From positions 3,908,013 through 3,972,012 of the forward strand of contig CP034995.1 in assembly GCA_004026145.2 (NCBI GenBank): a stretch of DNA of 64,000 nucleotides. Direction: 5' to 3'. Made by a program: the position numbers and the translations under genes. Within the stretch, counting starts at the first letter, position 1. Each line of letters starts with the position of its first letter. The stretch is from Takifugu bimaculatus. Taxonomy: Eukaryota; Chordata; Actinopteri; Tetraodontiformes; Tetraodontidae. The notes below the pieces were generated by a model. The model was given only the letters and a program-made list of their open reading frames with translations. It was not told the DNA's origin and ran no database searches. Below are positions 42,001 to 54,000 of this stretch, in pieces.

Positions 42001-45000
42001 CCAAAGATGTGGGAATGTCCTGTTGTGTTGCGGAATGAGGAAAATGCCGAACCAAACAGAACGGGTTGTGTTTCTCTGGTGGAGGGTGGACGCTCGTCCC
42101 TCTCGGTCCTGCTGACAGACACAGTTCCTCTCTGTCCATCGGGGCGCTGAACGCCACCCTCCTGGTTCTTTCAGCGGTGCCATTGTTCGTTGGCTCGGAG
42201 CTGGTGTCCAGAGTGGGCCTGGGAGCGGGCTTTTCTGTCTGCAGCCTATTAACGTCTGCTCGAAACCCGCCTGCAGCTCCTTCGGGATCCTGTGAGAGAC
42301 GGTGGCAATAATTACATTACCCTTGTGTTCCCTGGTTGACTCACCCTATTTAAAAGCCCTCCGTGGTCCCTCTCACTTCCTTCCACTTCCTCTGTGTTTT
42401 TTTAAGAAGGCGCTTTATGCGGCTTCTCTGCTGGTGTCTGTTCTGCTGTTTGCTGCACCGACGCTTCTGCGGGAGTCAGGAGGATTTCTGTGTAGGTGAG
42501 CTGTGGGGGTGTTGGTCAAAGTGACGCTCAGAGATGATGTAGGGTGTGGGTGGATCACAGAAGACAGATTTTACATTTGAACCTTTGGGGGTGTAGCTGA
42601 CCTCTACAGTAACAAACATTAACATCTTCTGGCCGATACAGCGAACATCCCCAAGTCCACAAAACTGCCTCGATGGACTGAAATATCAGCAAAAAAATGC
42701 CGTGAAAATGATAAATACCGGCATTACTAGACTGTTTCTGGTGCTTGTTGGAGATATAACTGCAAGTAAAGGTTATAGTTTTGTATTTCTTTCTTTTTTT
42801 TTCACAGTCGGTCGTTCCCTTTGTCACTTTCCCGTTATCAGCTGATTGGTCACATTCTCCGGATGTGTCAGTGTGAGGACCTGCTAAAGGGCAGAGTCGG
42901 AGATAGAGTCGGGGTTGGCCCGTCCAGTCCCGGCCTGGACGAGGTTGCTTTTCCCTCAAAGTGCCAGAGAAGCCAACAGCTTCCTCACTAAGGATCGCTC
43001 AGATGAATTAAGTTGAGATGGGAAAGCTGAAAGTATTTGAGCTGGCAGCGACGCCAGCTGACCTCCGTTCCAGTGAACCGGCCACTGGGGCAGGATCGCC
43101 TGTCTTAATGGTCTGTGGTGAACTCTGGGTACTTAACTGAGTACATGATCCATCATAAAGGTCTGTACCAATGAAATGGTTTTATAATCATCTCAAGTCA
43201 AATGTAAACAAGGACTGTGGCAACATTAAAGCTCTGCATAGTAATCTATCTCCTCTCCCAATGCTGTTTGAAATATTGTATTTTTGTCTATCTAGGGATG
43301 TTTATTTACTTTATATTTCTTTATTTAATCATTATTGATGTTGTTTTCCACATTAACGATGCCGTTTCTTCAAATGAACTGTACAGAAGCACAATATTGA
43401 ATGCCTCGGATACTTAAAAAAAAGTATGTTGTTACACCCTGTTTATTTCCTTTATTTGCATTGGTTGAGGGCTTTAACAAGGATACAGTGGCCTGTATGT
43501 TTAATTCATTCCGTCATGCATTTGAAGGTTTTCTCCCATTTTTCTTGCTTTTTTCTAATATTAGGCAGCACAAAGACATCACACCTGTTGTCGTCATGTT
43601 TCAGCCATCTTTTAAGTGAGCTGTTACACCAGACAAACATCTTATTGTTCTACCAGACATTTACTTGAGGATACAATTCCATGAAGTGCTGGACTTAAAG
43701 ATCACCAAGGGAACTGACAGCAAAACTATCAGTGTGTTTGCACAGGGTGGTGAAGAACAAACATCCTTCTGAGGTTTGGTCTTTCCCAGTCAAACCTCCG
43801 CAGTTGGGTAAACATGTACTTTAACATACAAGGAATGCAGTCCAGTTTTTCCTCATTCTAGCTCACTTCCCAATTACTTTTGTCTTTAGACTCACTCATC
43901 GATTCTCTATTGCATTTCATTTACTATTTCCCAGTAGCTGTCTCACTGGTATTCCCAGTCTCCTCTGCCTCATTCTCCAGTTCCCACTGCGCTATATCTC
44001 CCAACAGTTGAAGTAAAAATTTCAGGTAAAATCCGTTCCCTGTGTAATATTTTTTTCTATCTTGTCCTATCACCAGGCTGTGCTTAATTTCCACTACAAA
44101 AATGTTAATTTCGCCCATTTTAACTGGACATTAATTGCCCTTTGAGTATGAAAGCACTGTGAAGCATTTAGAATTACTTAGAATTCCATACGATAGCTGC
44201 AGCTCCGTTGGGAGGTCTGTGGTGCCCTCTATCGGTCATTACTGGAAAAGTTGGAAAAGTTTGTGCATCATCTTATTATCTTATTATTATTTTTGGTTAT
44301 TACAGAACGTGACTAATACGTTGCTCATATCTGAAATGCCATTATAACAGCCTATATGAAACAAGCCATCTGCCTATATGATACAACTTATTCAAGGCAG
44401 ACACAGCACTGGCTGTCCTGTGCATGGATTTTACACTTCCCCTTTGGGTTTCTGAGAAAAGCTGCTGAGTCAGGGAACTTTGATAACTTCCCACACCTTG
44501 AGTCGCTCATTCCTCTAATGTATGCTCCCTCTCTCGCAGTGTGTGTTGTTTTGATTTGTTTGTTTCCACTGAATACATTAGCCAGCTCTCATCCCAGATC
44601 ATATCAATATGTTTGAATCACTTTTCAAACCAAAACACTTTGTGCCGACCACACTTTTTAACCATGTAAAACACAGCTAAAACCAAAGTAAACACAGGAA
44701 ACCATTACTATTGGTGTGAGCTCTCACGATGAGAGTGCTTCAATCCAGGGCAACATCTAATTTCTATCAAAGATGCATTAGACAGTAAAAAAAAAAACCT
44801 CAGCAAAAATAGCCAACTCATCTATTTGCTGTACAGCCAAGTGTAACCAGTTACACCCCAACAAAGACAGCATGAGAGGGTAAAGGGAACATCAAACACA
44901 GATGATGTCCAGGTAATTGTTCTAAAGTGTCACCTACATTTAGAATTTCCAGCCAAACGACATTCCAGGTCAAAGATTAGCAGGTAGCATATGAGCTGAC

Positions 45001-48000
45001 CATTGTTAGTATCTCCCTACGGCAGGGGTAGCCAACCCCGTCCTGTCCTACCAGACAGACAGCAGCTTTCCCTGGGAATCCAAGTTACCTTGGCGACAGG
45101 AGGGTTTGACCTGGTGGGATTGAAAACCCAGCTGGATCACAGCAGTAGGACTGCGCTGGCCACACCTGCCTTATACAGATGCACATTCACCTAATTCCTG
45201 CCCTGTTCACACCTTCTCTCTATTGTTTATCTCCCAATCAGTGACCGAAGGCAAGAATCTGATCCCGATGGATCCCAATGGCTTGTCTGACCCCTACGTC
45301 AAGCTCAAGCTCACCCCTGACCCCAAAAATGAGACCAAGAAGAAGACCAAAACCATCCGCTCCAACCTCAACCCCAGATGGAACGAGACCTTTAATTTGT
45401 GAGTGAATCGCCTGATTCCTGGAGAGTGTCCACCAGTAATGTCTCACCGTATTATCTGTTGCCATGGATTCTAAATCCAATAAAGTGCTGCCATTCAATT
45501 ATCTACCATTGAATTATACCCATGAAGTATTTGAGCATATTTCTAGCAAGAACTCAGCTTTATGATTGAAATCTGAGCTGATGTGTGTCGTCCTGGTGTC
45601 GTGCAGCAAACTGAAGGCCACCGATAAGGACCGCCGGCTGTCAGTGGAGGTGTGGGACTGGGACCGGACCACGAGGAACGACTTCATGGGCGCTCTCTCC
45701 TTCGGTGTCTCAGAGCTGATGAAATCTCCAGTCTGCGGCTGGTAACGCGGCAACTTAACTCGATGCCATTGGTTCAGTTCTCTTCAGGGGAACAGTTAAA
45801 GCTGGCGTCCCCATCAGCCACAGGACCTCTGTGTCAGGTCCGATGTGTGGAGAAGGGCACTAACGGCCGCTCTCTGCTCTCTCTCCAAGGTATAAGCTGT
45901 TGTGCCAGGAGGAGGGCGAGTACTACAATGTCCCCATCTCAGAGGAGGATGACGGGAACGAGGAGCTCAGACAGAAATTCGAGGTGAGTGTTTGTTGAAA
46001 TATTTACCAGCTGTTCCCCTCCTTCACAGTGTGGAAGCGGGCATTCACATTTTAAAGCTTAAATGAAGCTTTTTGAAAAGAATATAAGGTGAAACCCTTA
46101 AATTCAAGCGCTTTACCTCTGTGTTAAATATACTGTATATTAGCTCTTTAGCAGACTGTGAGGTCAGTAGCAGCAGAAGGTTTTTGGACAAAGGGCAGTA
46201 TGAAGGACTGTTCATTGGTAACCTGGTGGCCTCGTGGCGCACGTGATGCTCTTTCCTACACGTCCTCTTTGATCTCCCATGATTCCCCTCTTCTCTCGAT
46301 ATGTGGTGTAAGTACACATGGCCCAGAGCTCTGCAGCCGAGGTCCTCCTTGACATGTTTTATCTGCTCTTTTCCTCCATCCAATCTGCCCCACTGGGCCG
46401 TCAGTCGCACAATCAACGTGTACTGCTGATTGTCGTCCTCTCAGTGGGAGTCTCTCTCCCCCGCGGGAGGCTTTTTAAAGTGATTTTCTGCACCACAGTG
46501 GAGAGCTGTGGGTAAAAGGGAATGAACTGGATGACAGGATTCTTTTTTTTTTAAAGCCAAACAACTTGGTGAATTTCAATGTCCCGTTACTGTCTGCATT
46601 TGGTTGACATGGTAACAGGTCCATTATTCAGCATTGTTTGTAAGGACGTGTGTGTGTGATTCAGCAGATGGTCACACACTGACCCCATCTTCATGCACAG
46701 AAAAAAACGTATTTTTGGATGTGCTCCGGTGAACTCAATGCTTCCCCCGTTTGCTACTTTTGAGTAGCGTGTTTAGCAACTATTGTCTATAGTTTATTGA
46801 GAGAGTTTATGCTAGTTTCCAGCATTGATGAAACCGGTAGCTGCCATATGATCACGATGCTTTAAACAAAACAAGCGAATGAAACGTTGAAGAATCCCGA
46901 CCAACAGCTGCCACTAGATGGCACTGTTTAGAGGGGAATTATGATCAGCCTTATTTACTTTTAGATATTTGTGTCTCTTTCCTTTACAAAAGGTCCTGCA
47001 CTCATCTAGAGGCATATTTTTCCTTTGCTGCACATGACTGATTGGAGTTGTTTTTATCTCTTCTTAGCAGAGGTCAGCATTATATCAAAATTGATTGCTT
47101 AGCTCATCTCTCAGCCAACTTTCTGTCTAAGCCGACTCAGCTATACTTAAATGTGTACTTCAGTAAGTGAGCGGGGCCTTTTGGCATCCTTTTCCCTGTG
47201 GTTACAGGACCAGGCAGTAATGCAAAAGTCCACTCAGGTGCGTGTGGTGGCGACAGAAGTAAGGCTGCTTGCTCAGCTCGGGCCAGATCCTTCTTACTGG
47301 CTAAAGCTTATAGGTGTGCTGTGGTCTGATGTGTTCTGCTCTGATTTGTGCTTTTGTGCAGACTCTGGTAGATGCCATTAACGAAACTAAAGCTTCTCGG
47401 CAATGGTCCTCTCTCGTTAATTGTCCTGAGTTTAGATGTTCACGTCAGGCAACGTCTCCCCTTTTTGACTTGATTTTTTTCCCCTTTGACCCAAATCAAC
47501 TGTTTGTTAATTGTTTTATCAAGTCGTTATGGATTCGAGCTCCAGACGTTACTCTGCATGCCGTGCAGTTCTTTGTGCAACTTTGAGCGCTTTATGTTGA
47601 CTATTTTTCATCTTCGAGCCGTAAATAGGTAAAAAAAAAAGGAACCTGTTGTATTTCTTATATTCCTTTGCTGAACCGAATGACCCGTCTTCCACGTGCT
47701 ACAGACGGCTCATTCTTTTCTGCATGTTTGGTCCAGCCGTTATTGTGTTCCCATGCTGAAATTTAGAAAATTGTTAACTCAAGCCTTATATGAGCCTTCT
47801 GATTGCCATAAGCTTTTGATTGCATTGCACTATGTCAGGAGTTTAAGCACGCTTTTAGCATGATTGACGCTCCTCTGCAGAGTGCAGGTGACTGAATAGC
47901 AGGATTATGTCTCAGCTGGACTTGCATGCACCATCGTTGTCATCGCCAGTAAAACAATAGAACTAGCTGATTTTTTATTTGATGTAAGTGGTGTTACGTT

Positions 48001-51000
48001 CAACATATGTGAAGCAAATGTCATCAGGGACCCCTCAACATACATGTAAAGGAATTACTATTCTGTGAATGAAAGGTAAGAATCCAGTAAAACAAGTCCT
48101 GCGGTTCTCTCCACTGATGTAATTAGAGTTAAATATGAATTTCTCAACCCAATCTTGTCTGTGCAGTTTGAGTCTTTTTCTATTTGTATCTGCTTATTTG
48201 TCTCGTCAGCCTCAGTGTTTCAGTTTTCAGCATCTCTTCCCTCGCAGAAAGCCAAGCTGGGCCCAGGTAAGAAGAAGATGTCTGAGACAGACGGACAGTC
48301 CAGCCTCATGCCCTCCAACATCATGGACCAGGTCAAACTCTCCGACTTCTCCTTCCTGGCTGTGCTGGGAAAAGGCAGCTTTGGCAAGGTGAGCTGTCAG
48401 GCATCAGGTGAGGGAGTGGACAAGAAAAATGTTCTTTCTGAATGTTTGCTCCTGTGACTGCGTCTCCGTAGGTCATGCTGGTGGAAATGAAGGCCACAGA
48501 GGAGCTGTATGCCGTCAAGATCCTGAAGAAGGATGTGGTGATTCAGGACGATGATGTGGAGTGTACAATGGTGGAGAAGAGAGTCCTGGCCCTGCAGGAC
48601 AAGCCGCCGTTCCTCACACATCTCCACTCATGTTTCCAGACTGTGGTAGGTGAAACCCCCCCGGGACACGGGGCGACTCAGCCAAGGTTGGGTCGGGTCT
48701 AATAATTCATGAAGGGGCTTTTAGCTACATTACTCATGAAACAGGACATATTAACAAAGCCTAATTCGGAGGCTGAGGCTAAATTTATGTTTGGGAACTG
48801 AATTTTCCATCTCTGCCTTAACCAGCTCACTTTAATTTAACCTTTAACCCCCCAATTTAGGACACACATGCACATATGCATGAATACACACATCTATTGT
48901 GTTGAATTACATTAGAGCAGACACAAATGCTCACAAAGTGGCCCCGCTCTCACCCCTGCTTCTCTGCTCCAGCCTCAAAAAACCCTCGATTTTCATTAAA
49001 TCACCCTGTTCAGCGTCTTTCTAGACTCCCTGAGAAACAAATTGTGTCCCAGACCATGCTCTGATAGGCCTAGTGGCATCATTGGGGGCTGTTTTAACAG
49101 CAAAAGCTCCCTCCAGAGTCGTCGGCAACGCAGCGGTACTCTGCCGAGAGCATGAGACGTCTACAAAAATCCCGCGTTCCCTGCAGACTCAATGTGAAAG
49201 AACAACTTTGTGGGACGTCATTTTAGGGAACGGGCTTTGCTCCGGGATTGGTTCTACTCTTGCCTCGATTGTCTGTGGAAAAGGGGGAACGCAACATCAA
49301 GCACACAATTAAACGCTTCACGTGCTGGAGGGACTTGGGTCAACTCTGGATTGATTTGGATTTTGACACAAACCAGTTGGAAGGTCAGCTTTGCTGCCAG
49401 TGTTTGTAAAGCCTTGCAAACACAGCAAGGCCGGGGTCAGGCTAAACCTGTCAGGGGCCCATAAGGGACCGGCACACTTCTGCCCAGACAATGCGTCCTG
49501 ACAGATGTCTGCATTGAGTGTTTTCTTTCCTCTGTGAAGCGCTTTGTCGTGGGCTTTTTAGGTCACCTTGTCATAGTCAAGCGTCTGCGCTGTGACAGCA
49601 GGCGTTTAAGGTCGGCCGCTGTGCCGCAGCGCTTACATCACCGAGGAATGTCCTGGAGTGTCCAAGCTTCTGAGGAACTCCTTAGTTTCTGTTTAAAGTG
49701 GCGTAACGTTCGGATCCTCTCCCATTACCTCTGCGTCTCTGATGGCAGGACCGTCTGTACTTTGTCATGGAGTACGTGAACGGCGGCGACCTGATGTATC
49801 ACATCCAACAAGTGGGCAAGTTTAAGGAGCCTCAGGCTGTGTAAGACATGCATGAACACCACATTCCACAGCACGGAACCAGTGCCTCAGGGCTCACGTT
49901 CTTTTGTAGAGCGCAACCTGTGCTTGTCATTGCAGGTTCTATGCAGCAGAGATCGCTGTTGGCCTCTTCTTCCTGCACGTGAAAGGAATCATCTACAGGT
50001 GCCGTCTCCTTTTTTAACCCAATCGTGTCTTGTCTTATTTTGTGGATGTCCTAAATGTCAGGAAGTGTCGCCACCTGTCAATGTTTGAGTCGTTTATGAC
50101 TGAAGCCCCGTAAATTTTAGAAGGAGCTCTGCTTTAAATTGTCCATGTGCCCTTTTAGGGATCTGAAGCTGGACAACGTGATGCTAGACTCGGAGGGACA
50201 CATCAAGATCGCCGACTTTGGCATGTGTAAAGAGAACATGGTGGAGGGAGTGTCCACGCGCACCTTCTGCGGCACTCCGGACTACATCGCACCAGAGGTG
50301 GGCTGATTATTGAGGTGTGTGTGTGTGTGTGTTTGGCTTGACCACTGTGTGTAGCTCTTTTCAACCTTGTGCTCCAGATTAAGGTCAGTCCCTCAGGACA
50401 GACAACACCCCCCCCCCACCTCACTCATTCTACCATGACGTAAGCATCCAGTCAGACGGCCCCTGAGTTCAACTCCTGTTTATTTCTCATCCACACTCCC
50501 AAAACTGCTTCTATTGACCAAATTGATAGAAAAGATAAAGAAGAGGCCCCGCCATCTTTGATCTTAGATGAAGCAACCCTCAAAGCAGTGCATTTAATTA
50601 AATCAGATCGCGTCCGAACAGGTCGTGTCCTCTTAGGGCCATGTCATTCCCAGTGGTGCTGGACCAGGGTCTGCTTGAACCCTTAAACCAATTAGTTCTC
50701 TTGGGTGGTGCCGAGCCCAGGGACTCCAAGCTCTTATCAGTTTATTGGCATTCCTTTAATGGTGGGTCCAGTTATTGATCGTCCCTTCCACGGATGCTCG
50801 GTGAACATGCTGTGACCGTTCCGAGTCAAAGCGACTGCTAATGGGCCAGTCAGGAATCACGCAGCGAGCTGGTACCGTCACCCAGGTCCGATGTCACATA
50901 CATTATGCCACGACTCGCGCGTGCATATTTCCGAGCGAGTCAGAACGGAAAACGTGCGAAGATGAGGCCTTTTCCTCCTCAGAGAGATTCTTTGGTTTTC

Positions 51001-54000
51001 CGACATGAAGGTGACATAGAGAGAAGCAGCCTTCATCCACGTGGAACGTAAAAGATTTTCAGATCCACCGTGATGGACACGATTTACAGGAGGCACCTGA
51101 CACCCCGAATATGTGACGTCTGTTCTCCTGGGAATGGTAAGGCAGCTCCACGAGCCCGCTGGCGTGAGGGTAGCCTGTAGCTCCCTGGTGCGTCTCGACA
51201 CGAGATACGTGAGAAAGATTCGCGAGGTGGGAAATATTTCAACACAATCTCTCACACACTACATATCCGTATGTGTGAGGGAGCAGTGGGACCCTGGATG
51301 AGAGCGTGACCGACTAAAACACGCGCGCGCGCGTACTCGGACCACATGCCTGGATGCAGTTTTTGCTGTGTTTACCCTGACCTATATAGCCAGTCACTGG
51401 GAGTTCCTGTCTGGGAGGAGCGCTCACACTGATGTGAATTTACACCTCAACGACTTCGATGCAGACAGGGCCGAGGGAAGAAGAAGAGAGAGGAAGAGGA
51501 GGCAGAAACCAGACCAGGAACAGTACATTGAAATTTAAGTCGCCGTCAAAGAAAAGCAGAAAGCGAAAAGCAGCGTTGGAGGGTATTAATCTGTCTGACA
51601 CAGGCCACTTCCCTCCTGCCCCAGTTGGCCCCCGATTGCAGCAGGTCGGATCCAGGTGTCGGGATGATTAAGTGCAAATGGAGTCAGTTTGGAAGAGACA
51701 CTTTTAAAGCCTTCTTATGCTCTCGGGTTCATCCTCAACGTGTCGCTGTGTAGCAGAAGTGATGTGAGGATCGACTGAAGCCGTGGGCCTTTTCTTTACA
51801 ACTGTCAGACATAGTTTGTGAACTACACGCTTGTAAATGTTTGGCTGCTCCTTTCGGTTTTGTGCCCCCAGCGGCGCCGCCTTACACGATTCAGGTGTGT
51901 CCACATGCTCACGTGCCTGTGCTTGTACTAGACATAGCGGCAGGTCTCACGTTTTACTGCCTGGCGCGTGCACGGAGCGCAGGTTTTTAAAGGATTTCTG
52001 CACAACTTTGGTTTCATTTGAGAATTTCCCCGTTACTTGTTCCCATTGTCTTAAACAAGCCGTGTGGGTCATTTCTTTGCCCTCTCTGATGGGCCTCAAA
52101 CCTGAAATCATTGCATAAGTTACCTGCATGGAACACAGCAGGTTCCCTTTTGGGTTAAAGCTAATTTAAAATGATAATACATTACTAGCAGAAATGATGC
52201 ACTAAATATTAAATAGTCTAAATATTTAATGTAGAATGTATCATGTACATGATCTACTCTGGAGCCACAGTTATGGAGATAAAGAATCATTCATCAGCCA
52301 CTTTGTTAGCCTTCAGAGCTGCTTGAATTGGTGGCAGAGACTCATCAAGGTGCTGCTCAGAGACTTTGGTCCATGACAGCATCACACAGCTGCTGCAGAT
52401 TTGTGAGCTGCACATGTATGACGCAAACCCCCAGTTCCACCACAATCCAGAGATGCTGTGTTGGATTTTAGAAAGCAGTCGGAGAAGATTTCAGCATTAT
52501 CCAGCCTTGCTCAACGGGCACTAGGGGTCCTAAAGGGAGCTGATGACATATTCCCCCACCATAACACTAGCAGCAGCCTAAACCATTGACGCACAGCAGG
52601 ATGGGTCCACGATTTCATATCCTCTACATCAAATTCTGAGCCTACCATCTAAATGTTGCAGCAGAAATCAAGACTCGTCAGACCAGGTGATGGTTTTCCG
52701 ATCTCCTTCCATGGAATTGTAGCCATGACTTCCATGTGTAATCCTCATGATGTCATCGGGTTTATTTCAGATTTGGCTAAATTATCTATTAAAATCTGTG
52801 TTACACCAAGTGCTCTTTGTTAAATGCTGTACAATGTTTCTGCTTGATGTGTGTGTTCCTAAACCCCACAGATGCTTATTACGCTAATGTCTTCAGGGAT
52901 TAAAATCAACTCTCAACATACTCCCACGGTTCAGGAAAATGCTCTTAAAAACAGACCAAATCATGGCCTGATGCACATGGTATTTGCTTCACAGCGCGCA
53001 TTCCTCAAACTGTTCCCATGACAACAGCAAGGCATCTTCTCATACCGCCCAATGACAGCACTGGTCATAAGGGTAGGATACTGTAACGCCTTGCCCCCTT
53101 TTGTTTGTGTCAATTTCCTCTACAGAGGACATTTTTTATGGAAGCAGAAGTGGTTCGTTGCGTGTGTGTGTGTGCATGTGTGTGTCTGTGTCTGAGAGAG
53201 AAGCCTTGAATAGCTAGGAGTCTGATCCACAACTGTCATGTAACATTAGGCCTAATGTGGCAGACATGTCTGCAGCGGCACACAGCAGCACACATGCAGA
53301 CACACAGAGGCCAAACTGTTCGAGCCACAACTCCAGCTACACAGACGGGGGCTTTAAGCACATTTCCAATCCAAAAGCAACTATTTACAAAGGCTGGTGT
53401 TTGTAGAGGATGTGTGGAAGGAGAGAAAGACCACAGAGACAAGTAAAAGCCAATTGTGTTCCATTTTGACTCCACGCACAGTGACTCAGCAGAGCGTAGC
53501 TGGCCAGAGGCTTTCTTATAAAAACATTAATAAAAACAAGACGAAGCCAGGAAGACACTGGATTTCACCCTGTTTTTAAAGTTCAAGCCATTCAACACAC
53601 ACGTGTGAGATGGCACAAAATGGTTTCTCGGGTCCCTCTTACTAATTATGTCCCTTAAGAGGTCGCGAGAAGGGTGCTGGAGCTGACGCCAGCAGGGTAC
53701 GAGGATGAAGAGTAAAAATAAACCATGATGTTAATTACTTGAATATATGAAAGTGAATGGGCCGATTCTTTAATGACACTGATGGTCCTGTTCAGGACAA
53801 CATGTCCACAGTGTGTCAGTCTGGTGCAAGCATCAAAATGAATGAAACAGTCTATTACGTGTGTAATAACACAATAATAAACTGTGGATGAACAGGACTC
53901 CACATGCCGGCTGACACCACAAAGGTCACCGTGCCTGAAACTGTAAACGTCCGCTGGTGCTGTTGCAAACGAAGGGGTGGGAAGGGCAGCAAGTCACAGT

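Larger units (their letters stand above)
38469..45241 (+). other. prkca intron 5
   Basis: 6,773 bp, with no exon recognised. It holds the 7-copy minisatellite (40466-40600) and a Tc1-like relic (41058-41893). The stretch at 45020-45175, just upstream of exon 6, faintly resembles a fish inverted-repeat MITE. Confidence 0.7.

Noticed and set aside
45020..45175. MITE-like element just upstream of exon 6
   Set aside because: The start (GGCAGGGGTAGCCAACCCCG) resembles a fish inverted-repeat element, but I could not find a convincing matching end.
51319..51334. CG alternating tract as a CpG-island promoter
   Set aside because: It is only 16 bp long and the surrounding sequence lacks sustained CpG enrichment or a gene start.
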